Below are positions 56,554-64,000 of a DNA stretch of 64,000 bases, piece after piece. How positions within the stretch are numbered: position 1 is the first letter of the stretch; each line of letters opens with the position of its first letter. Source of the DNA: Halotalea alkalilenta. GTDB lineage: Bacteria > Pseudomonadota > Gammaproteobacteria > Pseudomonadales > Halomonadaceae. Position numbers and translations under genes: made by a program. The notes under the pieces are model-generated. The model was not told the DNA's origin and searched no databases. It saw nothing but the letters and a program-made list of their open reading frames with translations. The stretch spans positions 2,170,001 through 2,234,000 of the forward strand of contig NZ_CP015243.1 of the NCBI RefSeq assembly GCF_001648175.1, read 5' to 3'.

Positions 56554-56863
56554 CATTGCTGTTCTGAATCATTGGGTTGTGATCATATTTCTGGGTTCTT
56601 GGGACTTGTCTGGGGCAAATCTCCTTTGAGTGCTGTGTCCAGCCCCACCATCTCCATGTGGCTTTGAGCGCCATCCAGCCACCTGGAGTGGGTGTACAAG
56701 ATCACCTCTATGCTTTGGCCCAGTTGCCTTGCGCAAAATGCCGGCATCAAAGCCCCCACCTTTTTCGATCTTTGCTTGATCCTCGCCAACCTTGGCAATC
56801 CCTTCGCTAACCATGAGAATCCAGGCTCCGATGTTTTCCACCCCTTGGATGGAGGGAGCGGCG
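56554..56863. other. region upstream of selD, no gene recognised
   Basis: About 310 bp. A minus-strand open frame here ([20 protein letters not shown] and onward) resembles no family I know and runs antisense to the selD start, so it is left out. The selD ribosome site GGAGGGAGCGGCG is at its right end. Confidence 0.4.
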
Positions 56864-57898
56864 ATGAGTGAGCCGATCCGCTTGACCCAGTACAGCCACG
56901 GTGCGGGCTGCGGCTGCAAGATTTCGCCCAAGGTGCTGGAGGTGATCCTCGCTGGCAGTGGGGCGCAGCATCTCGATCCCAGGCTGTGGGTGGGCAATGC
57001 CTCGCGTGACGATGCGGCGGTCTATGCGATCGACGAGGAGCGCGGGGTGATCTCGACCACCGATTTCTTCATGCCGATCGTCGATGATCCGTTCGATTTC
57101 GGTCGGATCGCGGCGACCAATGCGATCAGCGATGTCTATGCGATGGGGGGTGATCCGCTGATGGCGATCGCGATCCTCGGTTGGCCGGTCGACAAGCTCG
57201 GTCCGGAGGTGGCGCGTGAGGTGATTCGCGGTGGACGGGCGGTGTGCGATGAAGCGGGCATTCCGCTGGCTGGGGGCCATTCGATCGATGCGCCGGAGCC
57301 GATCTTCGGTCTCTCGGTCACGGGCCTTGTCGACAAGCGTTGGATCAAGCGCAACGACACCGCCACCGAGGGCTGCCGGCTCTACCTGACCAAGCCGCTG
57401 GGCATTGGCATCCTCACCACCGCGGAGAAGAAGGGCGCGCTCTTCGATCAGGACGTCGGCGTGGCGCGGGATCTGATGTGCACGCTCAACCGCGCGGGCA
57501 GTCGCTTCGCTCGGCTCGAGGGGGTCAGGGCGATGACCGATGTGACCGGCTTCGGCCTGCTCGGGCATCTGGTCGAGATGGCCGACGGCAGCGAGCTCAC
57601 CGCCAGCATCGATGCCGCCAGGGTGCCGGTGCTCGAGCGGGTGGATGAGTACATCGAGCGCGGCTGCGTGCCGGGCGGGACGCAGCGCAACTTCGCAAGC
57701 TACGGTGAGCGGATCGAGGGGCTGAGCGAGCGTCAGCGGCAGGTATTTTGCGATCCGCAGACCAGCGGTGGGCTGCTGGTCGCGGTCGAGCCGCGCGAGG
57801 AGGGGGCGTTCCTGGCGATGGCCGCGGAGCTCGGCCTTGCGCTGGTCTCTTTCGGCGAACTGGTGGCGAAGCGGCGCCATGCGGTCGAGCTGCGTTGA
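56864..57898 (+). CDS. selD: selenide, water dikinase (selenophosphate synthetase) SelD
   Basis: Makes selenophosphate from selenide and ATP, the donor used by SelA. The start [19 protein letters not shown] has GGAGGGAG upstream; it gives 344 residues. The catalytic loop [12 protein letters not shown] uses Cys (C16, C18) with K19, as in E. coli, not Sec. [42 protein letters not shown] and [18 protein letters not shown] are ATP- and metal-site blocks, and [10 protein letters not shown] and [11 protein letters not shown] close the fold. It completes the sel gene set, separated from selC only by the island. Confidence 0.96.
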   Translation: MSEPIRLTQYSHGAGCGCKISPKVLEVILAGSGAQHLDPRLWVGNASRDDAAVYAIDEERGVISTTDFFMPIVDDPFDFGRIAATNAISDVYAMGGDPLMAIAILGWPVDKLGPEVAREVIRGGRAVCDEAGIPLAGGHSIDAPEPIFGLSVTGLVDKRWIKRNDTATEGCRLYLTKPLGIGILTTAEKKGALFDQDVGVARDLMCTLNRAGSRFARLEGVRAMTDVTGFGLLGHLVEMADGSELTASIDAARVPVLERVDEYIERGCVPGGTQRNFASYGERIEGLSERQRQVFCDPQTSGGLLVAVEPREEGAFLAMAAELGLALVSFGELVAKRRHAVELR

Positions 57899-57928
57899 TG
57901 CGCACTGCGCGACCCGCCCCGCGAGCGT

Positions 57929-58966
57929 TCAGTCCCGCGTGGCCAGCGCAGGGCGCGCTTGCCTGAAGGAGACCAGCCGTCGTTGGTCTTCGTCCCACAG
58001 CATCAGGCGCACCAGGGCGAGGCTCTGCCCCAGGGTCAGCCGGCCGATGTCGCGGAGCTCGGGATGTTCCCGCAGCACTTCGGGCAGGCGGTAGCAAGGG
58101 ATGCGCGAGCACAGGTGGTGGACATGGTGGACGCCGATGTTGGCGGTGAACCAGCGCAGCACGGCCGGCAGGTCATAGTGCGAGCTGCCGTGCAGCCCCG
58201 CTACGCGCACGTTCCACTCCTCGTCGCGGGCCCAGAAGGTCTCCTCGAACTGGTGCTGGACGTAGAACAGCCATACCCCGATCGAGGCGGCCAGCAGCAT
58301 GATCGGTAGCTGCACGAGCAGGAAGGGGACGACGCCGACCAGCCAGATCATCGCCGCCGCCACGGTGGCGATCGCTAGATTGGTCGCCATGGTGCTCAGC
58401 CAAGGCATCGCGCCTGCACGCATGAAGCCCACCGGCAGCCGGTTGTCGAGCAGGAAAATGTACGCCGGGCCGAGTCCGAACAGTACCAGCGGGTGGCGGT
58501 AGGCGCGATAGCGCAGCCGCTGGAGCGGCGTAAGCGCACGATACTCGCGCACGGTCAGGGTGTCGATGCCGCCGACGCGCGAGCGGTCGAGATTGCCTGA
58601 GTTGGCGTGATGGAGCTCGTGGGTGTGGCGCCAGAAGTCGAACGGGGTCAGGGTCAGCACGCCGATTGCCCGGCCGACCCAGTCGTTGGCGCGCCGGGAG
58701 CGAAAGAACGAGCCGTGGCTGCAGTCGTGCATGATCATGAACATGCGTACCAGCAATCCCGCCGCGGGGATGACCAGCGCCAGGCCTATCCAGTAGCCCT
58801 GGCTTACGCAGTACCAGAGCAGCGCCCAGACGAGGACGAAGGGAATCACCGTGATCGCGATCTCCGCCAGGCTGCGGGACAGATGCGCTACGCGGTAGCC
58901 ACCCAGCGCGCGCACCAGCGTGCGGGTCTGTGCGGTGGCATCGACTGGCGCGGCCAGAGGTTTCAT
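57929..58966 (-). CDS. membrane fatty acid desaturase
   Basis: Diiron acyl-lipid or acyl-CoA desaturase that introduces double bonds into membrane fatty acids. The start MKPLAAPVDATAQTRTL has AGGAG upstream; it has 345 residues. The three histidine boxes are HDCSHGS, HTHELHH and HHVHH (within NIGVHHVHHL). Four to six hydrophobic helices lie between them. FYVQHQFEETFWARDEEWN is typical of the DesA/omega-3/6 group. Regiospecificity cannot be told from sequence. It is convergent with selD and divergent from the Crp/Fnr gene. Confidence 0.88.
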   Translation of the reverse strand: MKPLAAPVDATAQTRTLVRALGGYRVAHLSRSLAEIAITVIPFVLVWALLWYCVSQGYWIGLALVIPAAGLLVRMFMIMHDCSHGSFFRSRRANDWVGRAIGVLTLTPFDFWRHTHELHHANSGNLDRSRVGGIDTLTVREYRALTPLQRLRYRAYRHPLVLFGLGPAYIFLLDNRLPVGFMRAGAMPWLSTMATNLAIATVAAAMIWLVGVVPFLLVQLPIMLLAASIGVWLFYVQHQFEETFWARDEEWNVRVAGLHGSSHYDLPAVLRWFTANIGVHHVHHLCSRIPCYRLPEVLREHPELRDIGRLTLGQSLALVRLMLWDEDQRRLVSFRQARPALATRD

Positions 58967-59248
58967 AGCGCAGCTCCTGAGAGGCTCGGAGGCTCGCCGG
59001 GCAACCGTTGAAGCGATTGCCCGGCGAGCCTGTCCGGGGCAGGGGGCGTGCCGAGGTGAAGTTCGGCGAAGGGTATTCTGTGACCCCATTGTGCGCCGTG
59101 CGCCGTCCGATGTCTGAGCATTATTGATCACCGTCGCCGTGCTACGCTCGATCAGAGCGGTTCCAGCGGCCGCCGTATGGCTCTAGCGCCGATGCCATCG
59201 GCGCTTCCCAGCGATAGCCTGCGGTGCGTCACCAGAGGAGGTCGTGTC

Positions 59249-59920
59249 ATGACGATCCGTCATCCGCCGTCGTTCGAGGCCGCATCGGTGCTGTCGAGGA
59301 TCGGCGAGGGGCAGCGCATCGAGCGCTACCAAAGCGATCAAACCGTGTTCGTCCAGGGCGAGGTGGCCGATGCGGTCTTCTACCTCCAGTCGGGCAAGGT
59401 CAAGGTCAGCGTGGTCTCCGCGCAGGGCAAGGAAGCGGTGGTCGCGATGCTCGGCAAGGAGGAGTTCTTCGGCGAGGGGTGCCTCGCCGGGCAGGCGCTG
59501 CGCATCTCGACAGTGACGACCATGACCGATGCGGTGATCGTGCGCCTGGAGAAGCCGGCGATCGTTCGCCTGATCCGCGAGCAGCCGGAGTTCTCCGAAG
59601 CCTTCATCGCCCATCTGCTGAGCCGCGCCATTCGTGTAGAGGCGGACCTGGTCGACCAGCTGTTCAACTCGAGCGAAAAGCGCCTTGCCCGGACCCTGCT
59701 GCTGCTGGCGAATTTTGGCCAGGAGGGGGGCCCTGAGCCTGTGATCGCGAAGATCAGCCAGGAGACGCTGGCGCAGATGATCGGCACCACGCGCTCGCGG
59801 GTCAGTTTCTTCATGAATCGCTTCCGCGAGCTCGGCTTCATTTCCTATAACGGCGGTATCGAGATCCACAGCTCGCTGCTCAACGTCGTGCTCCACGATC
59901 ACCCGTGGATCGACCCCTGA
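59249..59920 (+). CDS. Crp/Fnr-family transcriptional regulator
   Basis: Regulator of 223 residues; the start MTIRHPPSFEAAS is chosen for its AGAGGAGG ribosome site. The N-terminal cyclic-nucleotide-binding-type beta roll (VFVQGEVADAVFYLQSGKVKV, FFGEGCLAG) lacks the N-terminal Cys set of FNR, so it is not an Fe-S oxygen sensor. A winged HTH at the C-terminus reads ISQETLAQMIGTTRSRVSFF and MNRFRELGFISYNGG. It stands between the divergent desaturase and pxpABC, either of which could be a target. Confidence 0.86.
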   Translation: MTIRHPPSFEAASVLSRIGEGQRIERYQSDQTVFVQGEVADAVFYLQSGKVKVSVVSAQGKEAVVAMLGKEEFFGEGCLAGQALRISTVTTMTDAVIVRLEKPAIVRLIREQPEFSEAFIAHLLSRAIRVEADLVDQLFNSSEKRLARTLLLLANFGQEGGPEPVIAKISQETLAQMIGTTRSRVSFFMNRFRELGFISYNGGIEIHSSLLNVVLHDHPWIDP

Positions 59921-60059
59921 TCGCGCCCATTCAGGCCATCGGCTTATCGCCTGTGATCTGGTTTTTTTGTTGGACACCGTGCGCGTGGCTTGCGCAGACT
60001 CGTCGTCCAAGCTTCGACAACAGCATTCAATAACGACGAGCTACAGGAGAGACCCCCGC

Positions 60060-60803
60060 ATGGCACGGCTGCTGCTCAATTGCGATATGGGTGAGAGTTT
60101 CGGTAACTGGCGGATCGCCGACGAGGCGCCGGCGATGGCGCTGGTCGATCAGGCCAACCTGGCCTGCGGCTTCCACGCCGGCGATTTCAGCGTCATGGCG
60201 CAGAGCGTGCGGCTTGCCGTCGAGCACCGGGTATCGATCGGCGCCCATCCCGGCTATCCCGATCTGCAAGGCTTCGGACGCCGGGCGATGGCGATGCGTG
60301 CTGATGAAGTCACCGACCTGCTGCTGTACCAGATCGGTGCGCTGGACGCCTTCTGCCGCGCCAATGGCACCCAGGTCGACTACGTCAAACCCCACGGTGC
60401 GCTGTATCACGCGATCTACCAGCAGGCGGAGATGCTCGACGCGGCGCTGCGCGCCTGCCGGCTCTACCGAGAGGGCCTACCGCTGATGACGCTGGCGGTG
60501 GCGGATCGCGCGCCGGTGCTCGCGGCCGCCGAGGCGGCGGGGGTGCCGGTGCTGTTCGAGGCCTTCGCCGATCGCGCCTACCTCGCGGATGGGCAGCTTT
60601 CGCCGCGCTCGCGTGCGGATGCGGTGCACAAGGACCCGGAGCGGATCGTCTCCCAGGCGCTTGCGATCGCGCGCGGCGAGGCGTTCGACGACATCGACGG
60701 CCAGCCGATGCGGCTCGCCGCCGACACCCTCTGCGTTCACGGTGACAATCCGCAGTCGCGCGCGGTGCTGGCCCGGCTGCGCGCAGCGCTGGAGGCCCAG
60801 TGA
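60060..60803 (+). CDS. pxpA: 5-oxoprolinase subunit A (LamB/YcsF family)
   Basis: Subunit of the PxpABC complex that opens 5-oxoproline to glutamate with ATP. The start MARLLLNCDMGESFGNW has AGGAGAG upstream; it has 247 residues. Family motifs: LNCDMGESFG, ANLACGFHAGD, GAHPGYPDLQGFGRR, YVKPHGALYH, FEAFADRAYLADGQL-type sequence (EAFADRAYLADGQLSPR) and CVHGDNP. pxpB begins within its stop codon (GTGA). Confidence 0.95.
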   Translation: MARLLLNCDMGESFGNWRIADEAPAMALVDQANLACGFHAGDFSVMAQSVRLAVEHRVSIGAHPGYPDLQGFGRRAMAMRADEVTDLLLYQIGALDAFCRANGTQVDYVKPHGALYHAIYQQAEMLDAALRACRLYREGLPLMTLAVADRAPVLAAAEAAGVPVLFEAFADRAYLADGQLSPRSRADAVHKDPERIVSQALAIARGEAFDDIDGQPMRLAADTLCVHGDNPQSRAVLARLRAALEAQ

Positions 60804-61504
60804 TCCGGATCGAACCCGCCGGGGCCGAGGCTGCGCTGATCAGCTTCGAGCGCCCGCCGAGCCGTTTGCTTTCCAGCTCGATCATCGACTTCGCCCGCCG
60901 GGTCGAAGCCCGCCTCGGAGAGGCAGTGCTCGACATGATTCCCGGCTGGGACACCCTGCTGATTCACTATTCGCTGCGTCGCATCGACTACCCGAGCCTC
61001 GAGCGCTTGCTCGGGCCGATGCTCTCCGAATGGCGTGAGCTCGATACTGGCCAGGCACGCACCGCGCGCCGCCACGAGATGCCGGTGTGGTACGCCGGCG
61101 AAGACCTCACCGAGGTCGCCGAGGCTTGCGGGCTCTACGTGGAGGAGGTGATCGAACGCCACGCCGCCGGCGACTACTACGTCGGCGCGGTCGGCTTCGT
61201 GCCTGGCTACGCCTATCTCGGTGGGCTCGACCCGCTGCTCGTGCGTCCGCGTCGTGCTACCCCGCGCACCCTGGTGCCGGCGGGGAGCGTGGCGATCGCC
61301 GAGCACCAGACCGGGATCTACCCGCAGGCCCTGCCGGGTGGCTGGAACCTGATCGGGCGCTGCCCGACCCGACTCTACGACCCATCGCGCTGGCCGCCCG
61401 GGCGCTTCGAGGTAGGCGACGCGGTGCGCTTCTACGCCATCGACGAAAACGAGTTCCATGCCCTCGACGGCGAGTGGGAGATGCCGGTGGGGAGAGTGAC
61501 ATGA
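60800..61504 (+). CDS. pxpB: 5-oxoprolinase subunit B (allophanate hydrolase subunit 1-like)
   Basis: Second Pxp subunit (KipI-like), 234 residues from a GTG that overlaps pxpA. Visible motifs: EAALISFERPPSRL, MIPGWDTLLIHY, MPVWYAGEDLTEVAEACG, GAVGFVPGYAYLGGLDP, PRRATPRTLVPAGSVAIAE, QTGIYPQALPGGWNLIGR and YDPSRWPPGRFEVGDAVRF, in the family order. It overlaps pxpC by four bases (ATGA), so the three subunits should be made in equal amounts. Confidence 0.95.
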   Translation: MIRIEPAGAEAALISFERPPSRLLSSSIIDFARRVEARLGEAVLDMIPGWDTLLIHYSLRRIDYPSLERLLGPMLSEWRELDTGQARTARRHEMPVWYAGEDLTEVAEACGLYVEEVIERHAAGDYYVGAVGFVPGYAYLGGLDPLLVRPRRATPRTLVPAGSVAIAEHQTGIYPQALPGGWNLIGRCPTRLYDPSRWPPGRFEVGDAVRFYAIDENEFHALDGEWEMPVGRVT

Positions 61505-62475
61505 CCCAGCGAAAGAAGGGCGGGACGGGGGCGCTTGAGCTACTCGAACCGGGGGTGCTGTCTTTGATCCAGGATCGTGGCCGGATCGGCAGCCAACGCT
61601 TCGGCGTCTCCCGCTCCGGGGTGATGGACCCCCACGCGGCGGCCTGGGCCAACCGGATGCTCGACAACCCGGTCGGGAGCGCCTTGATCGAGGTCACCCT
61701 CGGCGGCCTGCGGCTGCGTGCCCGCGAGGATACCTGGCTGGCTTTCACCGGCGCGCGAATGGCGCTGCACCTCGACGGGCGTCCGCTCTCCGGCTGGAGC
61801 CGCTTCGCCATCCGCGCCGGGCAGACCCTGAGCGTCGGCTTCGCCTCCAGCGGCCAGCGCGGCTACCTGGCGGTGCGCGGTGGATTCTTGGTTGAACCCA
61901 AGCTGGGCTCGGTAGCCACCCACGCGCGCAATCGCCTCGGTGGCCTGCACGGTGACGGACGCCCGCTTGCGCGCGGCGACCTGCTCGCCCATCCGCCCGG
62001 TGGGGACGCCTTTCGCTTAGGCGCGCGCGCGCCGTGGAAGATGATTCCCGACTATCGGGAGGTACCGCTGCTGCGCGTGCTGCCGGGAGGCGATCATCGT
62101 CACTTTCCCGCGGCGCAGATCGAGCGATTCTTCGACCAGCGTTGGCAGGTCTCGGCCAGCTCGGACCGGATGGGGATCCGCCTCTGCCACGAGCAGCCGC
62201 TGCGCGAGGTGCCGAGCCGCAAGATGTCGCTCGGCATCTGCCCGGGCGCAATCCAGGTGCCGCCCAATGGCGAGCCGATCGTGCTGATGTCTGACTGCCA
62301 GACGATGGGGGGCTACCCGCTGTTCGGCTGGCTGCACCCGCTCGATCTCGGCCGTCTGTCCCAGGTGCCGGCGCGCCAGGAGGTGCGTTTCGCGCCGATC
62401 GATGTGGAGACCATGCAAGCGGAGCTCGCGCGCTTCAACGACTTCTTCGATCATCCGCCGCCGCAGCCGTACTGA
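61501..62475 (+). CDS. pxpC: 5-oxoprolinase subunit C (allophanate hydrolase subunit 2-like)
   Basis: Third Pxp subunit (KipA-like), 324 residues. Start MTQRKKGGTGALELLEPG. Motifs: LIQDRGRIGSQRFGVSRSG, MDPHAAAWANRMLDN, EVTLGGLRLR, FTGARMAL, SGQRGYLAVRGGF, SDRMGIRLCHEQPL, GICPGAIQVPPNGEPIVLM and DCQTMGGYPLFGWLH, as in the biotin-dependent-carboxylase-like family. It is the end of the pxp operon. The NRAMP-like transporter often linked to these genes is about 25 kb away. Confidence 0.95.
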   Translation: MTQRKKGGTGALELLEPGVLSLIQDRGRIGSQRFGVSRSGVMDPHAAAWANRMLDNPVGSALIEVTLGGLRLRAREDTWLAFTGARMALHLDGRPLSGWSRFAIRAGQTLSVGFASSGQRGYLAVRGGFLVEPKLGSVATHARNRLGGLHGDGRPLARGDLLAHPPGGDAFRLGARAPWKMIPDYREVPLLRVLPGGDHRHFPAAQIERFFDQRWQVSASSDRMGIRLCHEQPLREVPSRKMSLGICPGAIQVPPNGEPIVLMSDCQTMGGYPLFGWLHPLDLGRLSQVPARQEVRFAPIDVETMQAELARFNDFFDHPPPQPY

Positions 62476-62710
62476 GTGTTGTGGCCTGGCTGGCGATCAA
62501 AAAGCTGCCTGTGTCAGGCCTTTCGAGCAAATGACAAGAAGGGTGAAACCATATACGGGACAATACGTTAGCGCTTTCTCTTGGAAGTTGCCGGGCGTGA
62601 GCCGCTGTCAGCCAGGAGCCGCACAAGAGCCTAGAAAAAGAAAGCTGGAGCGTGCTGCAGGGGGATAACTGATCTTTCCTGCGGATGCCTTTGCCCGATA
62701 GGCCGTTGCA

Positions 62711-63637
62711 CTATCCCACGACGGCAGCGACGTCGATGCCCCGCACCAATCGCGCCGCCAGCCGCTTGTTCTTCAACTGCTCTAGCCACCAATCCAGCCC
62801 ACGTCCCTGATGGTCGCCGCGCCAAGCCACGAAGAGTTGGTTGGGCTCGCGCGGATCGACCATCTCCTTCTCGATCAATTCGCCACGCTTGAGCAAACCG
62901 GCGACACGATCGCGCGGTAACCAGCCGACGCCTAGAGCCTGGCGCTGGGCCTCGATCTTGGCGCGCATACTTGGTACGGCGAGCGTTGCCTGGCCGCCCT
63001 GCACGCCATAGCCGCGCACATCCAGCCTGCGCGAGGTATCGGCCACGACGATCGATCGGTGCTGAATGACGGCATCCCTGTCCAGCGGCTTCTTCGCCTT
63101 GGCCAGCGGATGGCGCGGCGATACAGCGAAGACCCAATCCATCACGCCCAGCTCGAACCAGCGCAGCCCGGGAATGACCGGCGGCTCGTTGGTGGCGCCC
63201 ACCACTAGATCCGCGCGGCCTTCGCGCAACGCATCCCAGGTGCCAGTCAATACCTCCTGGGTAAGGCGCAGTGTGACGCCGGACTTCAGTGCGTCGAACG
63301 CCTGGATAACCGGCACCAGGGTCTCAAATTCGAGCACTTCGTCAGTAACGATCCACAAACGGTTTTCCCAACCACCAGCCACCTGCTTGACTCGCTGCGT
63401 CAATCTGGAGACGTCCTGCATGAGCCGCGCGGCCTCGTGAGCCAAGACGTGACCGGCTGGGGTGAGCTGTAGCCGGTAGCGACGGCGGTCGAACAGCAGA
63501 GCGTCGAACCGGTCTTCCATCTGCCTCGCGGCGTGCGACACCGTGGACGGTGCTTTGCCCAATCGAACTGCGGCGCGCGACAGGCTACCAGTATCCCGGA
63601 TGGCTTCCAGCAGGGCCAGTTCATCGAAGGACAACAT
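62711..63637 (-). CDS. LysR-family transcriptional regulator
   Basis: A 308-residue regulator with HTH (MLSFDELALLEAIRDTGSLS, AAVRLGKAPSTVSHAARQM) and a LysR effector domain (NRLWIVTDEVLEFETLVPVI, LVVGATNEPP, FAVSPRHPLAK). It is transcribed away from a short-chain dehydrogenase gene 105 bp away, the usual arrangement for a LysR that controls its divergent neighbour. The inducer is unknown. Confidence 0.86.
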   Translation of the reverse strand: MLSFDELALLEAIRDTGSLSRAAVRLGKAPSTVSHAARQMEDRFDALLFDRRRYRLQLTPAGHVLAHEAARLMQDVSRLTQRVKQVAGGWENRLWIVTDEVLEFETLVPVIQAFDALKSGVTLRLTQEVLTGTWDALREGRADLVVGATNEPPVIPGLRWFELGVMDWVFAVSPRHPLAKAKKPLDRDAVIQHRSIVVADTSRRLDVRGYGVQGGQATLAVPSMRAKIEAQRQALGVGWLPRDRVAGLLKRGELIEKEMVDPREPNQLFVAWRGDHQGRGLDWWLEQLKNKRLAARLVRGIDVAAVVG

Positions 63638-63742
63638 GTTCGATTCCTTCGCACGATTTCATCGTGGACATGATGCGTAAAACTGCTAATGACGCTCCAT
63701 CATTCAGCTACAGCAATTCGCTGATATCGAGGGAGAAATCTC

Positions 63743-64000
63743 ATGAACCGCTTTTCCGATAAGACCGTACTCGTCACCGGCGGCAGCAGTGGCATCGGCC
63801 TGGCCTCCGCTAAAGCATTCGCCGCCGAAGGCGCCCGTGTGGTCATTACGGGCCGAGATGTCGTCGCATTGGAGCAAGCTCAAGCCGCGCTGGGCGGCAA
63901 CGCCATTGGTTTGCGTAACGATGCAGGCGACTTGGCCGACGCCAAGGCACTGGCCGGGAGCCTTATCGAGCTCGATATACGCCTGGATGCCGTTTTTCTC
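63743..64000 (+). CDS. short-chain dehydrogenase/reductase, 3'-truncated by window edge
   Basis: The first 86 codons of an NAD(P)-dependent SDR. The start MNRFSDKTVLVTGGSSGIGL has GGGAGAAA upstream. The cofactor loop TGGSSGIG and the Arg in VVITGRD (favouring NADP) are visible; the catalytic Ser, Tyr and Lys lie beyond the window. The substrate is unknown. It is divergent from the LysR gene, its probable regulator. Confidence 0.88.
   Translation, partial: MNRFSDKTVLVTGGSSGIGLASAKAFAAEGARVVITGRDVVALEQAQAALGGNAIGLRNDAGDLADAKALAGSLIELDIRLDAVFL

Noticed and set aside
56569..56997. 142-codon minus-strand frame overlapping the selD start
   Set aside because: No family resemblance, antisense to the certain selD gene.

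Overview
The window is about 64 kb of mostly GC-rich chromosome from a gammaproteobacterium. The order folD, tRNAs, tig, clpP, clpX, lon, hupB, ppiD, together with acnB, miaE, lpxH-ppiB-glnS-cysS and luxS, is typical of that class. Methylated-glycine oxidation next to a respiratory formate dehydrogenase and full selenocysteine machinery would suit a Halomonadaceae-like (Oceanospirillales) aerobe. That family-level placement is inference only. No rRNA, CRISPR array, prophage or replication origin was seen.

Region by region. 0-2.3 kb: the 3' part of dusA and a membrane acyltransferase. 2.3-9.0 kb: one minus-strand nucleoside-salvage cluster, deoR-deoC-cdd-nupC-deoB-deoA-deoD. Its regulator, transporter, mutase and phosphorylase look like the Bacillus versions, and a promoter with two palindromes lies in front of deoC. 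9-20 kb: an outer-membrane barrel protein, acnB, miaE, lpxH, ppiB, glnS, cysS and copCD. 19.6-32 kb: luxS-mtnN, folD, three tRNAs (Pro, Arg, His), tig, clpP, clpX, lon, hupB and ppiD, with good terminators. 31.5-33.9 kb: an overlapping queC-queE-queD-ykgJ operon in which QueD is an unusual two-half protein. 34-40.6 kb: an NRAMP-like transporter, a LysR regulator, a dimethylglycine/sarcosine dehydrogenase-like gene carrying a one-base frameshift, and a monomeric sarcosine oxidase-like gene.

40.9-57.9 kb is a selenium locus. It encodes a Tat-exported formate dehydrogenase alpha subunit with an in-frame UGA (Sec) and a SECIS hairpin, then beta, gamma and fdhE, then selA, selB, selC (tRNA-Sec) and selD. 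Everything needed to make and insert selenocysteine sits beside its client enzyme. An AT-rich island of about 5.8 kb lies between selC and selD. It is bounded by the selC 3' end and a near-copy of it, and no integrase gene remains. It holds a SIR2 + HerA two-gene anti-phage defence system, a small protein with two identically spaced C2H2 zinc fingers, a repeat cluster and a dead IS481-type transposase. This island is the most interesting part of the window.

57.9-64 kb: a fatty acid desaturase, a Crp/Fnr regulator, the 5-oxoprolinase operon pxpABC, and a divergent LysR / short-chain dehydrogenase pair cut by the window end.

Genes were identified by reading motifs and recalling family sequences. 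No database search was run. Start codons were moved from the longest open frame wherever a ribosome binding site or family length favoured an inner start.
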